A program made the translations under genes and the position numbers. A model generated the notes under the pieces. The model was not told the origin of the DNA. It worked only from the letters and a program-made list of their open reading frames with translations, and searched no databases. Shown here piece by piece: positions 17,472 through 25,648 of a stretch of 64,000 nucleotides of DNA. The stretch's first letter is position 1; each line of letters opens with the position of its first letter. Origin of the DNA: JAZKFT01 sp039925965 (lineage in GTDB: Bacteria > Bacteroidota > Bacteroidia > Chitinophagales > Chitinophagaceae); NCBI GenBank assembly GCA_039925965.1, contig JBDSXW010000127.1:124001-188000 (forward strand). Reading direction: 5' to 3'.

Positions 17472-18263
17472 ATGCATTCCATCATCCACCAAAATAATTT
17501 TTTCCTTCTTCCAGGTGATAAGCCTGGCCGGATTATTAGCCTTGTGCCCTCACAAACGGAATTATTGTTCGACCTCGGTCTGGACGCTGAAGTAGTCGGT
17601 ATCACCAAATTTTGCGTGCACCCACACGAATGGTTCCGTAGCAAGACGAGAATTGGCGGCACCAAAACGGTCGATATAGAAATGTTGTCGGCCCTGCAAC
17701 CCGATTTAATCCTGGCCAACAAAGAAGAAAATATCAGAGAGCAGGTAGAAGCGCTTGCCACTATTTGCCCGGTTTATGTCAGCGATATCTGCAACCTCGA
17801 CGATGCATTGGATATGATCCGGCAGGTTGGACAACTGGTAAACAGGGAATCTAATGCGGCCAGGGTTGCTGAAAAGATTTTGCAATCCTTTGCTGGTTTG
17901 GATACTGCCAACCATAAATTGTCCGCAGCATACCTGGTTTGGCGAAGTCCCTTTATGGCCGCTGGGGGCGACACTTATGTAAGCGACATGATGGAACTCT
18001 GCGGCTTAGAAAATGTTTTTATCGATGAAATCCGTTATCCGGAAATAACTATTGAAAGGCTGCAACTCGAAAACTGCGAGTTACTGCTTTTGTCCAGCGA
18101 ACCTTATCCTTTCAAACAACAGCATATAGACGAAATGCAACATTTGCTTCCCAACACAAAAATCGTATTGGTGGATGGTGAAATGTTTAGCTGGTATGGC
18201 AGCCGGTTGATTCATGCGGCAGTTTATTTTAAGGAGTTAAAGGCTGTGCTGCATAATCTGTAG
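17472..18263 (+). CDS. BtuF-like helical-backbone metal-receptor protein without signal peptide
   Basis: A 263-residue protein of the periplasmic-binding-protein-like II/BtuF fold. It shows RIISLVPSQTELLFDLGL, VVGITKFCVHP, GGTKTVDIEMLSALQPDLILANKEENI, and a long backbone helix around 110-140. Classical members deliver cobalamin or ferric siderophores to ABC permeases. This one lacks any export signal, and no permease or ATPase lies nearby. The cytoplasmic location makes the transport role uncertain. Related leaderless proteins are common in Bacteroidota. Confidence 0.85.
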   Translation: MHSIIHQNNFFLLPGDKPGRIISLVPSQTELLFDLGLDAEVVGITKFCVHPHEWFRSKTRIGGTKTVDIEMLSALQPDLILANKEENIREQVEALATICPVYVSDICNLDDALDMIRQVGQLVNRESNAARVAEKILQSFAGLDTANHKLSAAYLVWRSPFMAAGGDTYVSDMMELCGLENVFIDEIRYPEITIERLQLENCELLLLSSEPYPFKQQHIDEMQHLLPNTKIVLVDGEMFSWYGSRLIHAAVYFKELKAVLHNL

Positions 18264-18499
18264 TAGGTAAAAGGTAAAACGGGAAACAGTCGTCAGGTCA
18301 TTTGGGTATTTACTTATCGGGACTCTGACCTATTACAGCAAAAAGAAAGATGCTGATTCTGTTTTATACTTTGTGAAGTACAATCCTTACAGGCACAACT
18401 CTTTTTTCAATATTTGTTACCCTGTCAGGTTTCCAGGCGGAAAAGAAATGCTATTCTGATGTTTAATTTCACCAAATTTGACGCCATAGAACCAACCGA

Positions 18500-20029
18500 A
18501 TGGATGTAAGAAGCGATCTCCGGGTTATACATACAAATTTCAACTGGAAACATGCCTCATTACTGCTGACAGTTTTGTTTGCTGCGCTGTATCCCTTATT
18601 CCGTCATGTAGTTGATATAGATGCAATCGGTTATATCACCGTGGCCCGCCACTATGCCACTGGAGACTGGCACGATGCTATCAACGGGTATTGGAGCCCA
18701 CTAAATAGCTGGCTGATGGTGCCATTTGTGAGCATGGGGTTTAATGGGGTTATGTGTTTTAAGATCGCCAATTTGGTTTTTGCTATTGGCGCCCTTTACC
18801 AGGCGCAACGCTTATTGCGGCAGTTTTCATTTACTTCCAGGCAGCATAGTGCAATCCTCCTCACCGCAATGATTATGGTGTTGTCCTATGCCATGGTGCA
18901 GCTTGCCGCAGATATGCTTTTTGTCTGGATATTTTTGTGGTATGTAAACGAAGCCACGCACGCAGATCTTGTGTACGATACCAAATTGAATGCCCGACTC
19001 GGTCTCATCGCGGTCATTGGTTTTTTTGCCAAAACATACGGAGGTGTATTTTTTGTCATGCATTTCTCCTTTCTGCACTTGTTTTGGGTGCCATTGATTC
19101 AGCGGAAAGGATGGCATCTTAAAAACTACTCGGCTGGTATGCTGGCGTTTTTGCCATTGGTATTGGTGTGGATGGCATTGCTTTTTCATAAATACCATAT
19201 TATTAGTTTTGGCTATAGCGGCCAGCTTAATTGGAGTTGGGTTTTAAAAGGCGGGCAGCCCGATTACCAGCCATTTTTTTACCCGCCACCATATGCAGGC
19301 GCCACAAGTCGCTGGGTGGATCCATTTTACTCGCAGGCCACGCTCTCTACGCCATTTCAATCGAAGGAGTTACTGGTAAAAGGCCTGCGCCTGGTGGGCT
19401 TCAATATCAAAAATGCATTTTGGTCAACCCTATGGACTTCGATCCTTTCTCCGGTGTTGTTGGGCTGGCTCTTAGTGAAAGTAAGAATGGAAAAAAGCCT
19501 AATACCATTCACAACAATCATTATTTTATTCCCGCTTGTTTACCTCCTTATTTTTGTGGAAGAACGCTATCTATGGCCGCTTTCAATATTGTTACTTATA
19601 GCTTCCTGCGTGCTCTTGCACGAGTCTGAATTGCGGAAAAAATGGATATGGGGTTTATTACTCCTGTCCTTTATTCCAGGCCCCGTGATACGAATGGCAG
19701 ATGCCGCCGGCAACGATAAAGAGGTGGCGCTGCTCACAAATGCGATCCAGGAGCAACAACTTAAGGGGCCTTTTACTTCTACTGATTCGGGTGAGTGGAT
19801 GCATAAAGCTGCATTTCTTACTGGCAATGTTTTTTATGGCATTGTGCATCCTTTTAAAAGGTGGGAAGACCTTGAAATAGCTTGTAAAGCGATCGGAATA
19901 AAAACGATTTGTATTGGCGCAAAAAACAGGGACGAGGCGATTCAGTTTTTAAGTTCGGCTTTTTATAATAAGTACCAGCAGTCGACTTCCCAGATCGAAG
20001 GAAGGTACCTGTGGGTGACGCGGTTATGA
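18500..20029 (+). CDS. Polytopic membrane protein, glycosyltransferase-39/RgtA-like
   Basis: A 509-residue protein with about ten hydrophobic segments and a soluble C-terminal tail. An acidic motif in the first periplasmic loop (VDIDAIGYITVARHYATGDW) and the following loop SPLNSWLMVP resemble polyprenyl-phosphate-sugar transferases of the ArnT/PMT (GT-C) type. Such enzymes move a sugar from a lipid carrier onto lipid A, glycans or proteins at the periplasmic face. The donor and acceptor are not predictable. It ends 15 bases before the convergent GNAT gene. The 236-base gap before it shows no feature I can support. Confidence 0.75.
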   Translation: MDVRSDLRVIHTNFNWKHASLLLTVLFAALYPLFRHVVDIDAIGYITVARHYATGDWHDAINGYWSPLNSWLMVPFVSMGFNGVMCFKIANLVFAIGALYQAQRLLRQFSFTSRQHSAILLTAMIMVLSYAMVQLAADMLFVWIFLWYVNEATHADLVYDTKLNARLGLIAVIGFFAKTYGGVFFVMHFSFLHLFWVPLIQRKGWHLKNYSAGMLAFLPLVLVWMALLFHKYHIISFGYSGQLNWSWVLKGGQPDYQPFFYPPPYAGATSRWVDPFYSQATLSTPFQSKELLVKGLRLVGFNIKNAFWSTLWTSILSPVLLGWLLVKVRMEKSLIPFTTIIILFPLVYLLIFVEERYLWPLSILLLIASCVLLHESELRKKWIWGLLLLSFIPGPVIRMADAAGNDKEVALLTNAIQEQQLKGPFTSTDSGEWMHKAAFLTGNVFYGIVHPFKRWEDLEIACKAIGIKTICIGAKNRDEAIQFLSSAFYNKYQQSTSQIEGRYLWVTRL

Positions 20030-20044
20030 GATTAGTGCATACAA

Positions 20045-20509
20045 TTACAGGGTAGTGCGTTTTAATTTTTTTTCAAAACAAACACTATTTTCTACCCCGG
20101 CATACTGGCCATAGTTGGGTATGATTTCATAGCCGCATTTCTGATACAATTCTATAGCTTCAGGCTGTTTCCTGCCGGTTTCCAGTACGCATTTTTCATA
20201 GCCCAGTTCATTGGCCCATTGCTCCAGTTGGCTGAGGATAAAGGTGGCAATGCCTTTGCCCCTCGCTTCCGGCAAAGTATACATCCGTTTTACTTCCATC
20301 GCTGTGGCACCAAAGGCTTTGATGGCACCGCAGCCCAGAGGTTGCGCGTTTTCGTAAGTCACTACTACTTGTTTTATTTTGTCAATTTTATTGAATTGGG
20401 CGTAGAAGGAATGTTCATTGCCATCCCTTTTGGCCAGGTCGGCATCCAGCAATTTTACCAATTCAATAAAGTCAGGGTTTTCAGAGTCAGTCCGGGTGGT
20501 GATAATCAT
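20045..20509 (-). CDS. GNAT-family N-acetyltransferase
   Basis: A 154-residue single-domain GNAT protein. The acetyl-CoA-binding motif A is visible as VKRMYTLPEARGKGIATFIL (R-G-K-G-I/A) and motif B as YEKCVLETGRKQPEAIELYQKCGYE. The acceptor cannot be inferred. It lies directly downstream of the alpha/beta-hydrolase gene on the same strand (45 bases), so the two may be cotranscribed. Confidence 0.92.
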   Translation of the reverse strand: MIITTRTDSENPDFIELVKLLDADLAKRDGNEHSFYAQFNKIDKIKQVVVTYENAQPLGCGAIKAFGATAMEVKRMYTLPEARGKGIATFILSQLEQWANELGYEKCVLETGRKQPEAIELYQKCGYEIIPNYGQYAGVENSVCFEKKLKRTTL

Positions 20510-20554
20510 TTTTCCTGTTTGGGTTTGACGCTTCGATGTCTTTTCGAAGTGCTC

Positions 20555-21370
20555 TTAATCATTTAAAAACTCTGTCACCGCCATCGCCGTGATGGCCGGC
20601 TGGCAACTGCCGGGTTTCGTGGTACATATTTCGCCCAGGCAGGATCCATGGATACCGGGTAAAATCAATAAACGAGCATTGGGAATTATCCCGGCCATTT
20701 CAACCACATGCTGATTCAGCACTACATCGTAATCGGCATTAATCAGCAGGGTGGGAGCCGTAACAGCGGCCAGATCAGTTTTTGGCCAATCTTCGAAATG
20801 CACCATCCGGGCAGCGTCTTTGTCATGCATATTTTGCAGGCCCGCCTGGTCGTTTCCCGGTATCGTTAAAAACGCCGTTTGAAGTGGCATCGGCATATTT
20901 TCCAGGCTTGCATTTTCCATCCATCCAAAGAAACCTGGTATCAGTCCTTCCCTTTTGTAAACAGCAGACACAGCCACCAGTTTTTTTACAATCAAAGGAT
21001 GCCGGATGCCAATTTGCAGTGCCGTATTGCCACCGTTGCTAAAGCCTAAAAAATGTGCTGAACCAATTGTAAGATAAGCTACAAGGGCTGCCACATCGTC
21101 TGCATCCTGTTGAAAAGTTTCAGGACCTTCGCGATCGCTGGTGTGTCCATGCGCCTGTAGCTCCACTGCAATTACCTGATGGTTTTTTGCCAATAGCGAA
21201 AGGATATTGCCAAAAGAGCTCTGGATCGTTGATCCGCCTCCGTGGATTAGCACCAGCGGAGTGCCTTTTCCGTGAATTTCATAATACATCCGGATGCCAT
21301 TTACAGGGGCGTAGCCATTGGTACTACCTGTAACCCCACCTATTTCGGTTTCTGAATCCATACTTTGCAT
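20555..21370 (-). CDS. Alpha/beta hydrolase
   Basis: A 271-residue alpha/beta hydrolase. The oxyanion region is LIHGGGST, the nucleophile elbow GFSNGG, the acid Asp lies in NADYDVV and the catalytic His in GIHGSCLG. There is no signal peptide. Two starts nine bases apart (21370 and 21361) are possible. The fold covers esterases, haloperoxidases and C-C hydrolases, so the substrate is open. The upstream gap to the divergent DUF1223 gene contains the 56-bp tandem repeats. Confidence 0.9.
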   Translation of the reverse strand: MQSMDSETEIGGVTGSTNGYAPVNGIRMYYEIHGKGTPLVLIHGGGSTIQSSFGNILSLLAKNHQVIAVELQAHGHTSDREGPETFQQDADDVAALVAYLTIGSAHFLGFSNGGNTALQIGIRHPLIVKKLVAVSAVYKREGLIPGFFGWMENASLENMPMPLQTAFLTIPGNDQAGLQNMHDKDAARMVHFEDWPKTDLAAVTAPTLLINADYDVVLNQHVVEMAGIIPNARLLILPGIHGSCLGEICTTKPGSCQPAITAMAVTEFLND

Positions 21371-21516
21371 TTAGTTGAAGCGACTATTCAAATTAAGTTT
21401 TCTTATTCATATACAATGATGATCTATACAGTGTTAGTGTCTCAGTTTGAATTTCCAGTATCGTCCTTTTTCATAATTATGTCAACGTTTCATTTTACAA
21501 TGTAAGCCAGATTTGA
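21371..21516. other. Left part of the 618-bp divergent gap
   Basis: AT-rich sequence upstream of the alpha/beta-hydrolase gene. The end (21491-21516) carries a degenerate relative of the repeat unit (ATTTTACAATGTAAGCCAG). No gene is visible. Confidence 0.4.
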
Positions 21517-21684
21517 GTTTGTGAAAAAAGGGCTTGTAAAAAATTAATTTTTTACAGCGTGATTTTTTACAGGTTTGTGATAAAAGGACTTGTAAAAAAT
21601 TAATTTTTTACAGCTTGATTTTTTACAGGTTTGTGATACTTTTTTCTGTGAAAAATTAATTAATCACAGCCTGATTTTTCACAA
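21517..21684. repeat. Three 56-bp tandem repeats with central palindrome
   Basis: Three units of exactly 56 bp lie at 21517-21572, 21573-21628 and 21629-21684. Units 1 and 2 hold an exact 22-base palindrome (arms TGTAAAAAATT and its complement, at 21535-21556 and 21591-21612) and a further TTTTTTACA half-site. In unit 3 the palindrome ends become TGTG and CACA, and the half-site becomes TTTTTCACA, so the three positions change in the same direction. Each unit begins GTTTGTGA. The spacing of 56 bp is about five helical turns. The array may be a cooperative protein-binding site or a structured RNA. Confidence 0.9.
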
Positions 21685-22054
21685 ACTCATTCATCGCAAC
21701 TTATTCCAGGCCTAATAGCTGGCAAATAAATGGTACCGAAAGTTCAAACTGATACAGGACTTTTGCACCGTTGCTGAATCCTGTCTACGTAACGAATCAA
21801 TTTCGATACGATAAAAGTCCATTGCCTGGCTACCCTAATAGATAAATGTAAACAGTCCTAAAACTTGTTCCTGACTTTCTGTGCATGGCTCACGAAAATA
21901 TAGGCAAAAGTAAAAAGCTTATCAAAACCAAATGGTACAATCAACCATGTGCCTCGAAACCAGATGGGGGTGTGGGTAATCCTAATTTTTGTTAAACCCT
22001 TCCATGGGCTTCTTCTTCAAAAACCCGAAGCAAAAAAATGTCGTAGTTTCCTCC
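21685..22054. other. Right part of the divergent gap
   Basis: Leader side of the DUF1223 gene, with no other feature seen. An in-frame extension of that gene reaches back to 21989 but starts with TTG and reads like noncoding sequence. Confidence 0.4.
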
Positions 22055-22825
22055 ATGCTAAAAATACTTGCCTCCTCCTTGTTGAGCTGCATTATGCTCC
22101 AGCAATCCTGTAATTCAAATTCTGATACAAAGATCAATCCCGCCGCGACGCACTCAGACAGTACCGGCTTTGCAATTGTAGAATTGTTTACCTCAGAGGG
22201 CTGCTCCTCATGTCCGCCAGCGGATAAGTTGGCAACAGTGTTGGCAGAGGATGCAGCGAAAAATGGCCAGGTGGTCCTGGTATTAAGCGAACATGTAGAT
22301 TACTGGGACCGAATTGGCTGGAAAGATCCTTTCAGCAGCCACTTTTTTACGGAACGGCAAGGCTGGTATGCTGGCTTTTTCAAAGAGGAATCGGTTTATA
22401 CACCCCAGATGGTCGTGAACGGAGTAACCGGTTTCGTAGGCTCAGACAAAGGAAAGGCCACCACCGGCATAGCAGCGGCACTTAAGGCCACCCATTCTTC
22501 CAAAAAAATACTGCTTTCTGCTACAGGTCCAAATCCTGACAATTTTACTTATACCGTCCCTAATGTCGGGAAGAACGAAGTCCTCCACCTTGTGCTTGTT
22601 CAAAAGAGTGCAGTGTCCAAAGTGCTGCGTGGTGAAAATGCAGGTAGAACCTTAACGCACAACAATGTCGTACTTGACTGGAAAACGCTTGAAAGCCCGG
22701 CCACCTCCGGCTCCGTAAAATTTAAGAACGGGTTGGTGATACAGCCTGGTGAATATAATGTGATTGCATTTGTGCAGGACAAGGGAAGCGGGGCGATCAG
22801 CAGTGCAGGATTTCTTCAAAGGTAG
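22055..22825 (+). CDS. DUF1223 thioredoxin-like lipoprotein
   Basis: I choose the ATG at 22055 (MLKILASSLLSCIML), which gives a lipoprotein signal ending QQSC and 256 residues. An upstream ATG at 22004 would put a charged stretch before the signal. The DUF1223 domain starts at AIVELFTSEGCSSCPPAD with a CxxC pair, as in thioredoxin folds, and continues through LSEHVDYWDRIGWKDPF and YTPQMVVNG (the cis-Pro region). The family is thought to act in extracytoplasmic thiol chemistry, but the exact substrate is unknown. Confidence 0.88.
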   Translation: MLKILASSLLSCIMLQQSCNSNSDTKINPAATHSDSTGFAIVELFTSEGCSSCPPADKLATVLAEDAAKNGQVVLVLSEHVDYWDRIGWKDPFSSHFFTERQGWYAGFFKEESVYTPQMVVNGVTGFVGSDKGKATTGIAAALKATHSSKKILLSATGPNPDNFTYTVPNVGKNEVLHLVLVQKSAVSKVLRGENAGRTLTHNNVVLDWKTLESPATSGSVKFKNGLVIQPGEYNVIAFVQDKGSGAISSAGFLQR

Positions 22826-22993
22826 GCCGCACCTATTTTATATTCCCGCGAACCTCGATAATCCGCTTACAATTTCCTGCAAGTTTATCCTTATTTAAAG
22901 CGATAGAAATCATTGCAATAAACAATTTTTATGGTTGTAATGCCCGATAGCTGTGACTTTAATGGGATTAAGGAGGTCGCTCCCGATATTTTT

Positions 22994-23024
22994 TTTGGTT
23001 AAATAAATGCTGCCCTTACATTTG
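22994..23024 (+). promoter_or_regulatory. Bacteroidota consensus promoter for tRNA-Ser
   Basis: TTTG (22994-22997), a 19-base spacer and TACATTTG (23017-23024) match the -33/-7 consensus TTTG-N19/20-TAnnTTTG. Only four bases separate the -7 element from the first base of the tRNA. Confidence 0.85.
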
Positions 23025-23028
23025 CGCC

Positions 23029-23113
23029 GGAGGGTTGGCAGAGCGGTCGATTGCGGCAGTCTTGAAAACTGTTGACTGTAACAGGTCCTGGGGTTCGAAT
23101 CCCTAACCCTCCG
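23029..23113 (+). tRNA. tRNA-Ser(UGA)
   Basis: An 85-base gene with acceptor arms GGAGGGT/ACCCTCC, a D-arm GCAGAGCGGTCGATTGCGGC, anticodon loop CTTGAAA with anticodon TGA, a long variable arm and T-loop GGTTCGAATCC. The type II structure and UGA anticodon give serine. The CCA end is not fully encoded. Confidence 0.97.
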
Positions 23114-23136
23114 CACCCTGAAATGTAGAAAATATC

Positions 23137-23169
23137 AAAAAACCGCAAACACTGTGTTGCGGTTTTTTT
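23137..23169 (+). terminator. Intrinsic terminator after tRNA-Ser
   Basis: AAAAAACCGCAA and TTGCGGTTTTTT form a hairpin with an eight-base loop that ends in T7. Confidence 0.88.
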
Positions 23170-23456
23170 GTGCCGAACCTATCAATTTCTCCCATTTAGG
23201 GGCACCCAGGATAATAATCCCATGGGTTGCTAAATTGAGCTCTAACTACCGGCGACAGTGAGATATTATCCTATTGATGACTGTGCACATTGCTTAGCCT
23301 GCGACCCCAGGCCAGTTTGTGAAACATCTGAATGATTACGATAATAAACAACACGCATTTTTAATACGCTTTCTTCTCCGTGCACCCTTGATCGGCTTTT
23401 GGATTAAATAAATAATTGGTGCCATTACACCTGACAGTTAAACGCCGGCAAAAGTT

Positions 23457-23855
23457 ATGCAAGGCGATTTAAGCAAATATCATGGATTGCCAGTTATTCT
23501 ATTCGGCATAATGGTAATTAGGTCTTTATTACTTATTTATAATACGTTGTGGAATTTGATTATTCTTAGAGAATCAGGTGTTATTTCATTAACTGCAATA
23601 CCGTTTGAATATTTATTGCTGCTTCTCAGGCCCCAAACCGGGATAAAATACCCCGCAACAAAGGATTGTTTTGAGATCAGGAGAGAAGAGGCTAAGATGT
23701 TTGAGCAATCAGAAAGAAACTATACTGACAATCTCAGCCCCTCCTATGTGCAACGAAGAAAATGCCCAAGTGGATCGACAATAAAGCTCATCAAAAGTAA
23801 TTTGTACCAACTGTGTGTGGAAGAAAATTCACATGGGTACAATAGTTGGTGTTAA
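23457..23855 (+). CDS. Doubtful hypothetical protein with one membrane segment
   Basis: A 132-codon frame with a hydrophobic N-terminal region (LPVILFGIMVIRSLLLIYNTLWNLI split over about residues 11-35) and a polar tail. The tail has no domain I recognise, and its codon use is less regular than that of neighbouring genes. It may be a decayed gene or chance. The rest of the spacer (23170-23456) holds nothing I can name. Confidence 0.3.
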   Translation: MQGDLSKYHGLPVILFGIMVIRSLLLIYNTLWNLIILRESGVISLTAIPFEYLLLLLRPQTGIKYPATKDCFEIRREEAKMFEQSERNYTDNLSPSYVQRRKCPSGSTIKLIKSNLYQLCVEENSHGYNSWC

Positions 23856-23956
23856 ACATTAACCGAGGCATCTGCCCGGTCAAAGAAAACAACAAAAATC
23901 AAAATGCTGATTTTTAAAGTTCCTTAAGTATTAATGATCACTAAAAAAATAAAGAA

Positions 23957-24697
23957 ATGCAATGTAATATCAAAAGTTTAATCGGTTATGTATTAGGTGC
24001 AAAAGATGGCGAGATTGGAAAAGTCACCGAATTTTATTTTGATGATAATGATGGGACTGTCCGTTATCTGATAGTAAAAACTGGAAGCTGGCTATTTGGT
24101 CGCAACGTGCTTGTTTCACCCCAGGCAGTCCAATCAATTGACTATGAAAAAAAGGAATTTATTGTAAACCTGACCAAAGAACAAGTAAAAGACAGTCCGG
24201 ATATTGATACGGACAAGCCAGTGTCCCGCCAACAGGAAATTGATTTATACGGTCATTATGCATGGCAGCGATATGGCGGTAATGGCTTTTACGCTGGCAG
24301 TGTATGGTCTGTATTACCTGCCGAGATAGAATTAAATACCGCGACGACTATTAATGAAGATGGTACCGAAAAGGAAATGGATTACGACTTGCATTTGAGA
24401 AGCACCAGTACCCTGCATGGCTATCATATAGAGGCCATTGATGGTGAATTCGGGTATATTAGCGACTTTGTAGTGGATTGTGAAACCTGGAAGATACTAT
24501 ATCTCGTAGTCGATACCCATCATCTCTTCGGTGGGAAAAAAGTGATGATTACAGTAGATCATATTAAAGAAATAAATTGGGAGCACTCAAAAGTTGTTTT
24601 AAATATTCCAATTGATATTGTAAAGCGATCACCTTTATTTGATGAGGCGGAATATCATAATCCTAAAAGTGAAACACCGTCTGTTATAACATACTGA
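23957..24697 (+). CDS. Double PRC-barrel domain protein
   Basis: A 246-residue soluble protein with two PRC-barrel domains. The first (about 1-85) reads SLIGYVLGAKDGEIGKVTEF ... VRYLIVKTG ... NVLVSP. The second (about 135-225) reads HGYHIEAIDGEFGYISDFVV ... ILYLVVDT ... KKVMITVDHIKEI. PRC barrels bind protein or RNA partners in photosynthetic reaction centres and ribosome maturation. Stand-alone double-barrel versions are common in Bacteria but poorly understood. It lies 46 bases upstream of a PPK2 gene and may share its transcript. Confidence 0.92.
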   Translation: MQCNIKSLIGYVLGAKDGEIGKVTEFYFDDNDGTVRYLIVKTGSWLFGRNVLVSPQAVQSIDYEKKEFIVNLTKEQVKDSPDIDTDKPVSRQQEIDLYGHYAWQRYGGNGFYAGSVWSVLPAEIELNTATTINEDGTEKEMDYDLHLRSTSTLHGYHIEAIDGEFGYISDFVVDCETWKILYLVVDTHHLFGGKKVMITVDHIKEINWEHSKVVLNIPIDIVKRSPLFDEAEYHNPKSETPSVITY

Positions 24698-24743
24698 TGA
24701 CCTGTTTTTACGGAGATTAATTTCCTAATTATATAGCAATAAA

Positions 24744-25526
24744 ATGGAACACACATCAGGGTTCGATGATGTTGACAAGCATAAGAAGAAAAAGGCACGC
24801 CATCAACTATATATTGAACTGGTAAAGCTTCAAAAAGAAATCATTGCATCCAACCTTAAACTTTTGGTGATATTGGAAGGAAGGGATGCTGCCGGTAAAG
24901 ATGGAACGATTAAAAGAATTACTAAACATCTGAGCCCGAGAGAATCGAAGGTGGTTGCTTTGAGTAAGCCAACAGAGTTTCAGGAACGTGAATGGTATTT
25001 TCAACGTTATACTGCCCATTTGCCCGTCTCTGGTGAATTTGTAATATTCAACCGTAGCTGGTACAACCGCTTGGGTGTTGAAAAAGTAATGGGATTTTGT
25101 TCCGACAAAGAGTACAAGTCTTTCTTTTCGGAAGTAGCATCTTTTGAAAATGGACTCATTCAAGGCGGTTTCATCATACTTAAATATTATCTGGATATTA
25201 GTAAAAAGGAACAGGAAAGCCGATTGGAAGACCGTAAAGAAAATCCGCTGAAACAATGGAAAATAAGTCCCATTGATGATGTAGCACACAAGCACTGGAA
25301 AGATTATTCAAAGGCACGTGATGAAATGTTATTGAAAACAAACTTTGAAAACGCACCCTGGTTCGTTGTGAGCGCAGACGATAAAAGTGACACGCGTACA
25401 GCCGTGATTTCGCATATGCTGAACCAAATGGACTATCAGGGTAAGGATAAAAAGTTAGTGTCGCATAATTATGGGCTGGTGGATCCGGCAACTGTCGAAA
25501 TCATCACAAAAAAGCTATTTCAATAA
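24744..25526 (+). CDS. ppk2: Polyphosphate kinase 2
   Basis: A 260-residue PPK2-family kinase. The Walker A motif is in LEGRDAAGKDGTIKRI (about 44-59), the Walker B-like/lid segment is FVIFNRSWYNR (99-109), and EREWYFQRYTAHLP lies between them. PPK2 enzymes use polyphosphate to phosphorylate nucleotides, usually GDP or ADP, or run in reverse. This is a one-domain form. It sits between the PRC-barrel gene and the N-type ATPase operon, so an energy-buffering link is attractive. A shared promoter is not proven because 122 bases precede atpD. Confidence 0.94.
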   Translation: MEHTSGFDDVDKHKKKKARHQLYIELVKLQKEIIASNLKLLVILEGRDAAGKDGTIKRITKHLSPRESKVVALSKPTEFQEREWYFQRYTAHLPVSGEFVIFNRSWYNRLGVEKVMGFCSDKEYKSFFSEVASFENGLIQGGFIILKYYLDISKKEQESRLEDRKENPLKQWKISPIDDVAHKHWKDYSKARDEMLLKTNFENAPWFVVSADDKSDTRTAVISHMLNQMDYQGKDKKLVSHNYGLVDPATVEIITKKLFQ

Positions 25527-25648
25527 ACATTTTAAAATACCACCTGGCCAGAATCATAGGATGGAAAACGCTGGTCCGCTCTAACAGCATTCTTAATAAA
25601 GACCTGGCGTAAAGGACCAATTCGCACTCTCAAACAGATCACGATAAA

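Noticed and set aside
21517..21684. CRISPR array
   Set aside because: The whole 56-bp unit repeats without variable spacers, and no cas gene is present. It is a direct tandem repeat.
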